Positions 1-8,577 are shown, numbered from the stretch's first letter. The stretch: DNA of 64,000 nt from Sphingomonas alpina (GCF_014490665.1 NZ_CP061038.1:4486501-4550500); one strand, 5' to 3'. Made by a program: numbers and translations. The notes: generated by a model not told the origin, from the sequence alone.

Positions 1-170
1 CCGCAATCGCACGTGCCGTTCGCGGTCAGGAACTGATACTCGCCCTCCTCCAGCAGTCTGGCGATCGATGGATTGTCGATCGGCGTCGCGACGCGGTTAT
101 GATTGCGCATCACGGCATCGACTGCATCGCGATCCTGTGTGGGGACAACCAGGGTGACATAGTGGCACAT
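1..170 (-). CDS. Hypothetical protein, C-terminus cut by the window edge
   Basis: The first 56 codons of a minus-strand gene are present. It starts at an ATG whose complement lies at 168-170 and begins MCHYVTLVVP. The visible part ends TANGTCDC at the window edge, so the rest of the gene is missing. No signal peptide or membrane segment is visible. The family is not recognised and no function is assigned. Codon use looks native (G+C-rich third positions). Confidence 0.6.
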   Translation of the reverse strand, partial: MCHYVTLVVPTQDRDAVDAVMRNHNRVATPIDNPSIARLLEEGEYQFLTANGTCDC

Positions 171-220
171 TCACACCAGCCTAACGGGCCGGGCGCCCCT
201 TCGCAAAGTCCGGGCAGGGA

Positions 221-871
221 TTACCGCGCCGAGCTGCCCGGTACGGTCGGCGGCACCGGCACGAGTTCATAGACGTCGAGCAATGCGCCCTTGCCGGCCT
301 GAGTCAGAGCCAGCCGCCAGCGGAACGGCGCAACCCTTTCGATCACGCCGGCGACGTCGCGCGCCGGATCATGGCCATAGGACGGGGCGATCTTTTCGCT
401 GCCGTTGCGGAACGTGCCGAGAAAGACCTGGCGCTTGCTGGTGTCGGCATAGAGCCAGCCGCCGGGCAGGATGGTGCCCGTCTGCTTGGTGAAGGACAGG
501 CTCTTGGTGTCCCCCTCCACATAGCAGATATCGGGGGCGAAGCTTGTGAAGGCGGCGCGTCCGCCGAACCGGATCAGGCGGCAGCGATACGGCCCCGGTG
601 GCAGCGCGGGCAGGTCGAGCGCCGCGTCGGGCTGAACCAGCGGCCCCTCGGCCGCCAGCTTGCCGGCCAGACGTTTCGGCACGGCGGCGCGGGCCTTGGC
701 CCAACGTTCCGGCAGCGCGTTGATCCGCTCCAGATCCGCCGCGGTGGCGACCGATTCCCAACCTGAAGTCTGGGCCGATGCATCGACGACGACGCTCGTA
801 TGCCCCCGCGTCGTCGCGCAACCGGCGGTCAGCGATCCGAAAAGGGCAAGCGTCAACAGAGCACGATTCAT
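221..871 (-). CDS. Putative lipoprotein of unknown function
   Basis: The gene encodes 216 residues from the ATG at 871. The N-terminus MNRALLTLALFGSLTAGC is a signal peptide ending in an LTAGC lipobox with Cys18, so the mature protein should be lipid-anchored in the envelope. An in-frame start 30 bases upstream is less likely because it would bury the signal peptide. The mature part has no catalytic motif I recognise. It contains a segment with PGPYRCRLIRFGG and a WLYAD stretch resembling small periplasmic DUF4893-type proteins, but this is only an impression. It is monocistronic, with about 200 bases of non-coding sequence upstream holding its promoter. Confidence 0.75.
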   Translation of the reverse strand: MNRALLTLALFGSLTAGCATTRGHTSVVVDASAQTSGWESVATAADLERINALPERWAKARAAVPKRLAGKLAAEGPLVQPDAALDLPALPPGPYRCRLIRFGGRAAFTSFAPDICYVEGDTKSLSFTKQTGTILPGGWLYADTSKRQVFLGTFRNGSEKIAPSYGHDPARDVAGVIERVAPFRWRLALTQAGKGALLDVYELVPVPPTVPGSSAR

Positions 872-1079
872 GTCGGCTGGTCCTTCAGCGGTAAAGTACA
901 AACTCCGCCACAGCGAAGGGGTGCCAGCGGGTTAACAACCGGTATGCCGAGATGGTTAACAAAAGGTAAACGATGTTAGTCGCGCGCGACCAGCCGATGC
1001 GAAAACGGCTCGCCGAGCGACGAGCCGAAGGATGTGGATCGGGTAATGAGCCGGTCGGCCCGAAATGGGGGCGGTGGCG
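872..1079. other. Intergenic region upstream of the lipoprotein gene
   Basis: These 208 bases separate the lipoprotein start from the end of the mitofilin-like gene. The part near 930-975 is relatively A+T-rich, with TTAAC repeats (gttaacaacc, ggttaacaaaagg), and is the likely promoter zone of the lipoprotein gene. I see no strong hairpin with a T-run and no RNA gene. Confidence 0.4.
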
Positions 1080-1982
1080 TCAGCCTGCCGGGGCGGCCGG
1101 ATCATTGTCCGGCAGGTCGGCGGCGCCCGACTGGCCGAGGATCGCGGCAGCCTCGATCGTGTCGAGCGCGCGGCGCGCGCCGATATAGCGCCGCGCGGCG
1201 GCGGTCCAGCGCGTCGCCTGGGCCGCGCCCGGCATCCGCGCCACTTCGGCCAGCGCCGCCTCGACCTTATTCTGTTCAAGCATCTGCTTGGCGCGGGCGA
1301 GCCGGTCGACCGGCAGCGGCGAAGGCGTGGTCGCGCGGTGCAACACCACCAGATTGCCGAGTTCGCGGCGGAAACTGGTCCACCATCCGGTGCTTCGCGC
1401 GCCGGTCACCAGTTCGGGCGTGATGCCGTCGAGCCCGGCGCGCAGTTCGGCGATCGTCACCGGCTCGCGCGCGGCCTGCAGGATCGCCGCCACCGCGCGC
1501 GGCTGGGTGGTACCGAAACGCGCGCGCAGATGTTGTTCGACATAGCCGAGCGACAGGCCGCGATCGAGCGCGCGGCGCGCGGCGAAGGCGATCATCATGC
1601 CTTCCGCGCGGGTCGCATAGCCCGATGCCGCCTGCGCGTCGCTGCTGACCCGTGCCGTCCGCGCCTCCAGATCGGTGAGCCGGGCGGCAAGGTCGGTTTC
1701 GCGCGACGACAGCGCGTTAAGGTCGATCACCGGCGCGGTCGCGATCGGTGCGCCGGCCGCCGGGACCACGACCACGGGCAATTGCCCCTTGGGTACCGCA
1801 GCGACGTTCTGCGCGGGAAACCAGCGGCTTTGATAATGCAGCACCGCGGCCGTCACGGTCAGCCCGCCGAGGAACGCCAGCACGGCGATGATCGCAAGAC
1901 TGCGCCGTGAGGATCGGGGCGAGAACCCGGCGGCGGCCGTCACGGGTGCCGGGGCAATGGGATTGATCGGCATGTCGGTCAT
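1080..1982 (-). CDS. Mitofilin-like (alphaproteobacterial Mic60/COG4223) membrane protein
   Basis: This 300-residue protein starts at the ATG at 1982, just after hemD. It has a short basic N-tail, one membrane helix at about residues 28-47, and then a periplasmic part. A coiled-coil-like stretch runs over about 100-135 (RETDLAARLTDLEAR). The C-terminal helical domain has the LARAKQMLEQNKVEAALAEV pattern and an ARRYIGARRALD helix typical of the mitofilin signature domain. Mitofilins shape membrane invaginations and link inner and outer membranes. Alphaproteobacterial homologues are commonly encoded beside heme biosynthesis genes, as here. The protein is short for the family, mainly through a reduced coiled coil. 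The assignment rests on domain pattern plus context. Confidence 0.75.
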   Translation of the reverse strand: MTDMPINPIAPAPVTAAAGFSPRSSRRSLAIIAVLAFLGGLTVTAAVLHYQSRWFPAQNVAAVPKGQLPVVVVPAAGAPIATAPVIDLNALSSRETDLAARLTDLEARTARVSSDAQAASGYATRAEGMMIAFAARRALDRGLSLGYVEQHLRARFGTTQPRAVAAILQAAREPVTIAELRAGLDGITPELVTGARSTGWWTSFRRELGNLVVLHRATTPSPLPVDRLARAKQMLEQNKVEAALAEVARMPGAAQATRWTAAARRYIGARRALDTIEAAAILGQSGAADLPDNDPAAPAG

Positions 1983-2013
1983 GTCCGCCTTATCCCTGCG
2001 CGGGCTCTCCCGG

Positions 2014-2676
2014 TCAATCGGCGAGCATCCGGGCGGTGGCGAGCAAAGCGTCGTCATCGGGCCTGGCGGCGACGGCGTGTCCGGCCCAGCCCGGGCCCGC
2101 AGCCTCGTTGACGGCCTCGCTCAGCGCTGCGATGCGGATGCTCATCCGGTTGCCGGCCAATGCCGCCAGCCGGCGGGCGGCGCGCGCGGAATGGAGCAGC
2201 GCGACCGATCCGTCGATCAGCCTCAAAGTGTCGGGCGCGATCGCCACGGCATCGCTTGCATAGATGGCGATCGTGCTGCGGATCGCCGGGCTCTGCACTG
2301 CGACACGGTCCCGGCCGCCCAGGTGCAGCGCGTTTGCGACGCCTTGCGCCTCGGCCAGGGTCAGCAGCGCCGCCAGATCGGCGGTCCCGGTCGTCATGAC
2401 GTCAAACCCGGCGTCCCGCGCCGACTCGGCCGTGCGTTCGCCCACCGCGAACACCGGAAGCGCGCGCAGGGCGGCCAGTCCCGCCCCTCCATGCCGCAAT
2501 GCATTGGCGCTGGTCAGGATCAGGGCGTCATAAGCCGACGCATCGGGCACTGCCCAGGCGACTGGCGTCACCACGAACAGCGGCAAACGAAGGACCCGCA
2601 GTCCCAGCGCCTCGGCGCGCGCGGCGGTGGCCGCATTGCCCGGTTCGGGCCGCAGCACCGCCACCGGGCGGGTCAT
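2014..2676 (-). CDS. hemD: Uroporphyrinogen-III synthase
   Basis: HemD cyclises hydroxymethylbilane with inversion of ring D to give uroporphyrinogen III in the heme and siroheme pathway. The 220-residue product starts MTRPVAVLRPEP at the ATG at 2676, which overlaps the hemC stop as ATGA. It shows the usual two-lobe HemD pattern: an N-terminal RPEPGNAATAARAEALG, the YDALILTSANALRHGG motif near residues 55-70, and FAVGERTAESARDAGF in the middle. HemD sequences diverge strongly, so the position directly after hemC is a large part of the evidence. The 31-base gap to the mitofilin-like gene suggests one transcript. A TGACGTCA palindrome lies inside the gene at 2397. Confidence 0.93.
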   Translation of the reverse strand: MTRPVAVLRPEPGNAATAARAEALGLRVLRLPLFVVTPVAWAVPDASAYDALILTSANALRHGGAGLAALRALPVFAVGERTAESARDAGFDVMTTGTADLAALLTLAEAQGVANALHLGGRDRVAVQSPAIRSTIAIYASDAVAIAPDTLRLIDGSVALLHSARAARRLAALAGNRMSIRIAALSEAVNEAAGPGWAGHAVAARPDDDALLATARMLAD

Positions 2677-3605
2677 GCCGCGAACAGCGCCCGTACCGCC
2701 GCCGGCGCCCGGTCGAGCAGGTCGCGCGCGAGCCGCTCGGCCAGCGCGGTATCGGCGACCGGCCCGCTCGCTTCGCCCGTCACATGCTCGCTGCCGTCTT
2801 CGGACAGGAGCTCGGCGCGCAATGTCACCTGGTCGCCCGCGATCTGCGCGAGCGCCGCGACCGGCGAATGGCAATCGGCATGCAGTGCGGCGAGCAGTGC
2901 GCGTTCGACCAGCACGCAGCAATGCGTCTCCTCATGGTCGATCGCGCCGATCCGCTCGATCGCGCGGGTGTCGCCGGCGCGGGTCTCGATCCCGACCGCG
3001 CCCTGCGCCGGGGCTGGCAACATGACGTCAGTCGGGATCGCAGAGCCGATATCGTCGCGCCCCAGCCGGTCGAGCCCGGCGGCGGCGAGCAAAGTCGCAT
3101 CGACATCGCCCGCCGCCAGCTTGGCCAGGCGCGTATCGACATTGCCGCGGAACAGCACGGTCTTCACATCCGGGCGCACACGCAGGATCTGCGCGCTGCG
3201 CCGCGGCGAACTGGTGCCGATGGTGCCGCCATGCGGGATATCGGCAAGGCTTGCCGCACCGATGAGCCGGTCGCGCACATCGGCGCGCGGCAGCATCGCG
3301 ACGATCGCCAGCGTATCGGGGCGAATCGTCTCGACATCCTTCATCGAATGGACCGCTCCGTCGATTTCACCGGCGAGCAGCGCGCGGTCGAGCTCCTTGG
3401 TCCACAGCGCCTTGCCGCCGATCTCGGCCAGTGCGCGGTCCTGCACCCGGTCGCCGGTGGTGATCACGGTGACGATCTCGACATCATCGGCCTGCCAGCC
3501 ATGCGCGGCGCACAGCGCATCGCGCACCATGCGCGCCTGGGTCAAAGCAAGCGGCGACCCACGGGTGCCGAGACGGAATAACGGAGTGCGGGAAGGAGAG
3601 GGCAT
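2673..3605 (-). CDS. hemC: Porphobilinogen deaminase (hydroxymethylbilane synthase)
   Basis: HemC polymerises four porphobilinogens into hydroxymethylbilane using a dipyrromethane cofactor. The 310-residue protein contains RLGTRGSPLALTQA at 11-24, the active-site region AVHSMKDVE at 84-92, the RGNVDTRLAKL signature at 153-163, and the cofactor-binding cysteine in HADCHSPVA (Cys245). Length is normal. The gene heads a minus-strand operon hemC-hemD-mitofilin and lies back to back with tsaD, with only 38 bases between the two start codons, so the promoters must overlap the 5' ends. A TGACGTCA palindrome lies at 3023. Confidence 0.97.
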   Translation of the reverse strand: MPSPSRTPLFRLGTRGSPLALTQARMVRDALCAAHGWQADDVEIVTVITTGDRVQDRALAEIGGKALWTKELDRALLAGEIDGAVHSMKDVETIRPDTLAIVAMLPRADVRDRLIGAASLADIPHGGTIGTSSPRRSAQILRVRPDVKTVLFRGNVDTRLAKLAAGDVDATLLAAAGLDRLGRDDIGSAIPTDVMLPAPAQGAVGIETRAGDTRAIERIGAIDHEETHCCVLVERALLAALHADCHSPVAALAQIAGDQVTLRAELLSEDGSEHVTGEASGPVADTALAERLARDLLDRAPAAVRALFAA

Positions 3606-3643
3606 GGGGTTGTGCTAGCGACCGATGGGGTTAGAGGAAAGCC

Positions 3644-4678
3644 GTGGCGCTGATCCTCGGCCTTGAATCCAGTTGTGACGAAACCGCCGCCGCGCTCGTG
3701 ACGAGCGATCGGCGCATTCTCGCGCATCGCCTCGCCGGGCAGGAAGCGGCGCATCGTCCCTATGGCGGCGTCGTGCCGGAAATCGCTGCGCGCGCGCATG
3801 TCGAGGCGCTGATGCCGCTGATCGAGGGCGCGCTCGGCGATGCCGGCGTCTCCCTGGCCGAGGTCGATGCCATTGCCGCGACCGCCGGGCCGGGGCTGAT
3901 CGGTGGCGTCATGGTTGGCCTGGTGACCGGCAAGGCGCTGGCCCATGCCGCCGGCAAGCCGCTGGTCGCGGTCAATCATCTCGAGGGGCATGCGCTCAGC
4001 CCGCGGCTGACCGATCCCGACCTCGATTTTCCCTATTTGCTGCTGCTCGTCTCGGGCGGGCATTGCCAGCTGCTGCTGGTCGAGGGTGTCGGCGCCTATC
4101 GCCGGCTTGCCACCACGATCGACGATGCGGCGGGCGAGGCGTTCGACAAGACCGCCAAACTGCTTGGCCTCGGCTTTCCCGGCGGCCCGGCGGTCGAGCG
4201 CGCGGCGTTGGCGGGCAACCCCAACGCCGTACCGCTGCCGCGACCGCTAAAGGGCTCGGCCGAGCCGCATTTCTCCTTTGCCGGGCTGAAGAGCGCAGTG
4301 TCGCGCGCGCGCGATGCCGGAACCTGGCGCGCGGAGGATATCGCCGCCTCGTTCCAGGCCGCAGTGGTCGATTGCCTGCTCGATCGCACCATTCGGGCGC
4401 TCGACCGGGCGCAGGGTGCCACGGCGCTGGTCGTCGCGGGTGGCGTCGCGGCCAATCAGGCGGTGCGCTTGGCGCTTGAGGGCTTGGCGACCGCCAACGG
4501 TCTGCGCTTCGTGGCGCCGCCGCTTTGGTTGTGCACCGATAATGCCGCGATGATCGCCTGGGCCGGTGCGGAACGTTTTGCCGCCGGGTTCACCGATCCG
4601 CTCGATATCGCCGCACGGCCACGCTGGCCGCTCGACCCGGATGCGGAGGCAGTGCGTGGCGCGGGGGTGAAGGCATGA
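3644..4678 (+). CDS. tsaD: tRNA N6-threonylcarbamoyladenosine synthase catalytic subunit TsaD
   Basis: TsaD transfers the threonylcarbamoyl group to A37 of ANN-decoding tRNAs, working with TsaB and TsaE in the cytoplasm. The 344-residue protein starts at GTG 3644 with [15 protein letters not shown], the ASKHA-fold phosphate loop. The metal ligands lie in NHLEGHALS (His112, His116). The C-terminal [12 protein letters not shown] and [12 protein letters not shown] motifs are intact. It is the first gene of tsaD-gpsA-DUF1697 and is translationally coupled to gpsA by an ATGA overlap. The tsaD/gpsA arrangement opposite hemC is conserved in many alphaproteobacteria. Confidence 0.97.
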   Translation: MALILGLESSCDETAAALVTSDRRILAHRLAGQEAAHRPYGGVVPEIAARAHVEALMPLIEGALGDAGVSLAEVDAIAATAGPGLIGGVMVGLVTGKALAHAAGKPLVAVNHLEGHALSPRLTDPDLDFPYLLLLVSGGHCQLLLVEGVGAYRRLATTIDDAAGEAFDKTAKLLGLGFPGGPAVERAALAGNPNAVPLPRPLKGSAEPHFSFAGLKSAVSRARDAGTWRAEDIAASFQAAVVDCLLDRTIRALDRAQGATALVVAGGVAANQAVRLALEGLATANGLRFVAPPLWLCTDNAAMIAWAGAERFAAGFTDPLDIAARPRWPLDPDAEAVRGAGVKA

Positions 4679-5649
4679 AGATTGGCGTGATCGGCGGCGG
4701 CGCCTGGGGCACTGCGCTGGCGCAGGTTGCCGCGCGCGGTGGTGAGCCTGTCCTGCTCTGGGCGCGCGAGGCTGACGTCGTGACGTCGATCAACACGCGA
4801 CGCGAGAATTCGGTGTTCCTGTCCGGCGTGACCCTGCCGGACACGATCCGCGCGACCGGGGTGCTTGGCGACCTCTCGGGCTGCGACGCGCTGCTGGTGG
4901 TCGCGCCGGCGCAGCATGTCCGCTCTGTGCTGGGCGAGATCGACAGCGGGGCGACGCCGCTGGTGCTGTGCGCCAAGGGGATCGAGGCCGGCACGCAATT
5001 GCTGGTCGGGCAGGTCGCCGGTCAGGTCCATCCCCAGGCGCCGATCGCGGTGCTGTCCGGGCCGACCTTCGCGCATGAGGTCGCCGCCGGCCAGCCGACT
5101 GCGGTGACGCTCGCCTGCGAGGACGATGCGCTGGGTACGGCGCTGGCCGAACGGCTCGCCGGGCCGGCGTTCCGCACTTACGCCTCGAATGACGTCATCG
5201 GCGCGGAGATTGGCGGCGCGGTCAAGAATGTCCTCGCCATCGCCTGCGGCGTGGTCGAGGGCGCGGGGCTCGGTCAGAATGCCCGTGCCGCACTGATCGC
5301 GCGCGGTTTTGCCGAAATGACCCGCTTCGGTCTGGCGCGCGGTGCGCGCGCCGAGACCTTGGCCGGCCTGTCCGGGCTCGGCGACCTGGTGCTGACCTGC
5401 TCCTCGACCAGCTCGCGCAATTTCTCGCTTGGCGTCGGGCTGGGGCAGGGGCGCAGCGCGAGCGAGATGCTCGCCGATCGCCGTACCGTGGCGGAGGGCG
5501 CGTTCACCGCACCGGTGCTGTGTCAGGCGGCCAGCGCAGTCGGCGTGGCGATGCCGGTGGTCGATGCGGTCTGTGCCTTGCTTGCGGGCGCCGATGTCCG
5601 CGAGGTGGTCGGGGCGCTGCTCGCCCGGCCATTGACGCGCGAAGCCTGA
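4675..5649 (+). CDS. gpsA: NAD(P)H-dependent glycerol-3-phosphate dehydrogenase
   Basis: GpsA reduces dihydroxyacetone phosphate to sn-glycerol 3-phosphate, the backbone precursor of phospholipids. The 324-residue protein begins [17 protein letters not shown], a dinucleotide-binding GxGxxG loop at residues 6-12. It contains the LCAKGIE and [11 protein letters not shown] motifs and the catalytic lysine region [13 protein letters not shown]. The C-terminal half carries [16 protein letters not shown], the substrate-binding signature. Its start overlaps the tsaD stop by four bases, and its TGA overlaps the next ATG as TGATG, indicating coupled translation. Confidence 0.97.
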   Translation: MKIGVIGGGAWGTALAQVAARGGEPVLLWAREADVVTSINTRRENSVFLSGVTLPDTIRATGVLGDLSGCDALLVVAPAQHVRSVLGEIDSGATPLVLCAKGIEAGTQLLVGQVAGQVHPQAPIAVLSGPTFAHEVAAGQPTAVTLACEDDALGTALAERLAGPAFRTYASNDVIGAEIGGAVKNVLAIACGVVEGAGLGQNARAALIARGFAEMTRFGLARGARAETLAGLSGLGDLVLTCSSTSSRNFSLGVGLGQGRSASEMLADRRTVAEGAFTAPVLCQAASAVGVAMPVVDAVCALLAGADVREVVGALLARPLTREA

Positions 5650-6185
5650 TGCGCCGGGCGGCGTTGCTGCGCGGGGTCAATCTCGGCGGCCGCACGCTGC
5701 TGATGACCGATCTCAAGGCGATCGCGGAGGGACTGGGCTTTGTACGGGTCGAGACGCTGCTCGCCTCGGGCAATGTCATCTTCGACGCGAAGCAGTCCGG
5801 GCCCGAGATCGAGGCGCTGCTTGAGGCGGCGCTGGAGCGGCATGGCCTGAAAACTGACGTCATGGTGCGCGACCTGGCCGAGATTCGCGCGGTCATTGCC
5901 GCCAATCCCTTTGCGGACGCCGCGCTCGACCATCCCAGCCATGTGCTGGTCACCTTTCATCGCGATCCCTTTCCGTCCGACCGGATCGCCCGGCTTGCCG
6001 AGGTCCATGACGGCCCCGAACGGCTCCATGCGGTTGGGCGCGAACTCTATACCGACTTTCTCGGCAAGCAGCAGATGCGCGACTCGAAACTGCTCCAGGG
6101 CATGAGCAAGGCGAAATTCCCCAAGGTCGCGACCGCGCGTAACTGGAACACGGTGACCAAGTTCGCCACGCTGCTTGAGCCATAG
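5649..6185 (+). CDS. DUF1697 domain-containing protein
   Basis: This 178-residue protein starts [14 protein letters not shown] at the ATG overlapping the gpsA stop. LLRGVNLGG, LASGNVIFD and the C-terminal SKLLQGMSKAKFPKVATARNWNTV are the hallmarks of DUF1697 (YdhR/YjbK-like small soluble proteins); the family's function is unknown. It is the last gene of the tsaD operon. The ATG is preferred over in-frame upstream codons because upstream sequence is gpsA coding. A TGACGTCA palindrome lies at 5855 inside the gene. Confidence 0.9.
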   Translation: MRRAALLRGVNLGGRTLLMTDLKAIAEGLGFVRVETLLASGNVIFDAKQSGPEIEALLEAALERHGLKTDVMVRDLAEIRAVIAANPFADAALDHPSHVLVTFHRDPFPSDRIARLAEVHDGPERLHAVGRELYTDFLGKQQMRDSKLLQGMSKAKFPKVATARNWNTVTKFATLLEP

Positions 6186-6315
6186 CAGACGCCGATTCAC
6201 TGCTGCCGGCGGATCGGGCAGGGTGAGGGTCGGATGTGACGTCAGTTTCTGGTTGTTGCTCCCGGCTCTTTCTCCCCGCTCTTTCTCATGGTCGCGCGGT
6301 ATCGGGGCAATTCTC

Positions 6316-6476
6316 ACCCCTGTTCCGGTAAAATCGACCCCTGTTATTCCGCAGTTCCACCGCTGTTCCCGATAACAGCGGTAAGGCCACGCAAGCCACT
6401 GAAAAGTGGTGGATATTTCGGTTGAAAAATCCAACTTAACAGGGGTGGCTTTTTTTATTTCGCCGATAACAGCGGT
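6316..6476. repeat. Six-copy ACC(C/G)CTGTT repeat array between convergent genes
   Basis: Three forward copies start at 6316, 6337 and 6359, that is 21 and 22 bases apart. Three reverse-complement copies lie at 6374-6382, 6438-6446 and 6468-6476. The third forward and first reverse copies form a perfect 9-bp hairpin (accgctgtt / aacagcggt). Two of the reverse copies share a 20-base block beginning ccgataacagcggt (6369-6388 and 6463-6482) with one mismatch. The array fills the gap between the DUF1697 stop and the AsmA stop and is A+T-richer than its surroundings. Its role is unknown. Confidence 0.7.
6393..6457 (+). terminator. Possible Rho-independent terminator of the tsaD-gpsA-DUF1697 operon
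   Basis: aagccac at 6393-6399 can pair with gtggctt at 6445-6451. The loop between them holds two small hairpins (ccact-gaaa-agtgg and gttg-aaaaatc-caac). The closing stem runs straight into seven T residues at 6450-6456. The long loop makes this weaker than a classical terminator, but it is the only T-tract downstream of the operon. Confidence 0.5.
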
Positions 6477-6484
6477 GAGGCCCT

Positions 6485-8353
6485 TCAACCGCCCAGCGCA
6501 CGCGCCGACAAGGCACCGCAATCGGCGTCGGTCGCCTTGGGTCCCTGGGTGCCGGCAATCGAGCGCCCGATCGCCTTCAGCACATTGCCGACCGACTTCA
6601 CCTTGGGCGGGATCGTGACGTCAGGCTCGCGGATCGTGCCGGCGATGATCACCGATCCGGGCAGGCGCAGCACGCTTTTCTGTTTGGGTGCGCCCGTCAG
6701 GGTGATCGCCAGCGCTTCGGTGGGGAAGGTAACGCTGCCCTGGCCGTTCGACTGGCTGAGCGTGGTGTCGAGCACGAGCGGATCGACCCGCCCGGCACCG
6801 CGCAGCATGGCGAGGCGCAGGACGATGCAGCGCAAGCCGGCGCGCGTGTCCTTGTCGGTGGTCAACGCGCGCGACGCGTCGAAGCCGATCATCGCCGCGA
6901 CCCTGGCGGGCAGGCCGCCATCGCGCGCGACCAGGCCGATACTGCCATTGGCGTTGCCGACCGCCTCGCGGATCGTGCTGCCAAGACCGGAGAGCTTTGC
7001 GCGCGCATCGACTCGCCCGTCGACCGCACCGGCTCCGCCGGCCAGCGCATCGACATTGCTGCCGGTCAGTTTCAGGTCGATCGTCACCAGTGGCACCTTG
7101 ACGCCACCGCGCTGGTCGACGCGCATCGACCCGGTGATCGCGCCCTGTTTCAGGCCGATGCTCAGCGGCGCGATGTCGAGCAGTTGATGGTCGAGCTTCA
7201 GCGTGCCGCGCAGCGACGTCACGGACGACGGCCGTTTCCCACCGAACACTTGCCGTACATTGAAACGGATGCTGCCGTCGGTATCGTCGATCTTGACGAT
7301 ATTGATCCTCGTATTGGGCACCAGCCTCGGGCCGATCTCCCGCTCAAGCGCCGCAGCCTTGGCCAGTCCGGCATCCGATGCGAAATCGTCGAAGTCGAAT
7401 CGGTTCGAACTGACGTCACCGTCGAGCAATGTGCGCCCGCCGCGCTTGCGCACCGTCACGCCGCCGGCAATATCGGACTGGCCGATCGTGCCGCTCAGTT
7501 TGGTGATCGTCCAGTCCGGACCGTCATGCCGGGCATGCGCCTTCAATCGTACGTCCTGCGTGCCGAACAGTCCGGCCTCGATCACCGCATCGATCATCTT
7601 CAGATCGTCGGCGCGCGCGGTCAGGTCGATCGTCATGGCAGTGACGTCAAGCGGCGAATCCATTCTGCCGATGATCGTCATGCCCAGCCGGGGCCCGTCG
7701 ATCGTCGCTTCGAATGGCCAAGGCCGGCTGGCGGCGTTCCCGCCCGCATTTTCGATCGCGGCCCCTTTGGCGCTGAGCGTGACCGGCGCGCCGAGAATTT
7801 CGCCTTTGCCGGACAGCGCGATGCCCTTCGTGCTGTCCGCCGTGACCTTGATCGTGAAGCTGCGCCCGACCTTGGCGTCGCGGTAGCGGACCATGCTGTC
7901 GGCGACGCGCAGCCCGGTCAGGCGCAAGCCCGTGTCATCGGATCCCGGCTGGCGCCAATTCTCGCGCCCATCCTTCGCCCGCACGAGATTGAGGCGTAGG
8001 CCGGACACATCGATTGTCTCGGGCCGGAACTTGCCGAAAAGGAGCGGGAAGACCGGAAAGCGCACTGTCGCGGTCTTGATCGTCGCCAGATCGCCGGACC
8101 CGGCCCAGTCGGCCTGCGGGATGCGCACATCGCGGATCGCGACCGTCGGGGCGAGGGAGAAGCCGTCGAGCCGGTCGATCCGCCCGATCGTCACCGGCCG
8201 GCCAAAGCTCCTGGTCATCCGGCTCTCGACGGTCGATTTCAGGCTGCCCCAGGGAAAGGCCGCAAGCCCGATCATTGCGAGCAGGATCAGCCCGACGATG
8301 CCGGCGACGGTCCAGTGAAGCCGGCGATCGGCGATCAATGTCCTGAAAGTCAC
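6485..8353 (-). CDS. AsmA family protein
   Basis: This 622-residue protein has an N-terminal membrane anchor (residues 14-33, TVAGIVGLILLAMIGLAAFPW) followed by a large periplasmic beta-rich region. The AsmA signature is present: the segment after the anchor (ESRMTRSFGRPVTIG), then WAGSGDLATIKTATVRFPVFPLL, and a C-terminal AsmA_2-type repeat region with LKLTGSNVDAL and GNANGSIGLVARDGG. AsmA-like proteins of the VPS13/TamB class are thought to carry phospholipids between membranes or tune outer-membrane assembly. The gene is alone on its strand and ends nine bases from the 6.3-6.5 kb repeat array. Four TGACGTCA palindromes fall close to or inside it. Confidence 0.9.
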   Translation of the reverse strand: MTFRTLIADRRLHWTVAGIVGLILLAMIGLAAFPWGSLKSTVESRMTRSFGRPVTIGRIDRLDGFSLAPTVAIRDVRIPQADWAGSGDLATIKTATVRFPVFPLLFGKFRPETIDVSGLRLNLVRAKDGRENWRQPGSDDTGLRLTGLRVADSMVRYRDAKVGRSFTIKVTADSTKGIALSGKGEILGAPVTLSAKGAAIENAGGNAASRPWPFEATIDGPRLGMTIIGRMDSPLDVTAMTIDLTARADDLKMIDAVIEAGLFGTQDVRLKAHARHDGPDWTITKLSGTIGQSDIAGGVTVRKRGGRTLLDGDVSSNRFDFDDFASDAGLAKAAALEREIGPRLVPNTRINIVKIDDTDGSIRFNVRQVFGGKRPSSVTSLRGTLKLDHQLLDIAPLSIGLKQGAITGSMRVDQRGGVKVPLVTIDLKLTGSNVDALAGGAGAVDGRVDARAKLSGLGSTIREAVGNANGSIGLVARDGGLPARVAAMIGFDASRALTTDKDTRAGLRCIVLRLAMLRGAGRVDPLVLDTTLSQSNGQGSVTFPTEALAITLTGAPKQKSVLRLPGSVIIAGTIREPDVTIPPKVKSVGNVLKAIGRSIAGTQGPKATDADCGALSARALGG

Positions 8354-8394
8354 CTATTTGTGACGCGCAAAGGCGCCGTTTCGTTCCGTTATGG

Positions 8395-8577
8395 TCAGAA
8401 ATCGACCGCAACGCCCTTCAACTCCCAGTCGCCATAGCGCACCGGGTTGAGGCCCAGAGGATCGGCCGGCGGATCATCCGCGCGGCTTTGCGCATTTTCC
8501 TTCGGATCGGGTGCCGGTACTGGCGGATTCTTCGACAGATAGGCGGGTGGCTTCACATGTGGCGGCCGTTGGGCCAT
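8395..8577 (-). CDS. DUF1674 protein, succinate dehydrogenase assembly factor 4 homologue
   Basis: This 60-residue protein starts MAQRPPHVKPPAYLSK at 8577. Its C-terminus, DPLGLNPVRYGDWELKGVAVDF, matches the DUF1674/SdhAF4 consensus (P-x-RYGDWE-x-KG-x-x-x-DF). In mitochondria SdhAF4 binds flavinylated SdhA before it joins SdhB. A bacterial role in complex II assembly is inferred from that. It is divergent from htpX, with 77 bases between starts. An in-frame upstream start is rejected because it would run into the htpX promoter region. Confidence 0.85.
   Translation of the reverse strand: MAQRPPHVKPPAYLSKNPPVPAPDPKENAQSRADDPPADPLGLNPVRYGDWELKGVAVDF

Noticed and set aside
1888..3618. Long open frame on the opposite strand of hemC/hemD
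   Set aside because: Antisense shadow from high G+C and strong third-position bias; it has no domain, starts inside a neighbour and overlaps three real genes.
7404..7414. ggttcgaac, resembling a tRNA T-loop
   Set aside because: Inside the AsmA coding region with no acceptor stem, anticodon arm or D-loop around it.
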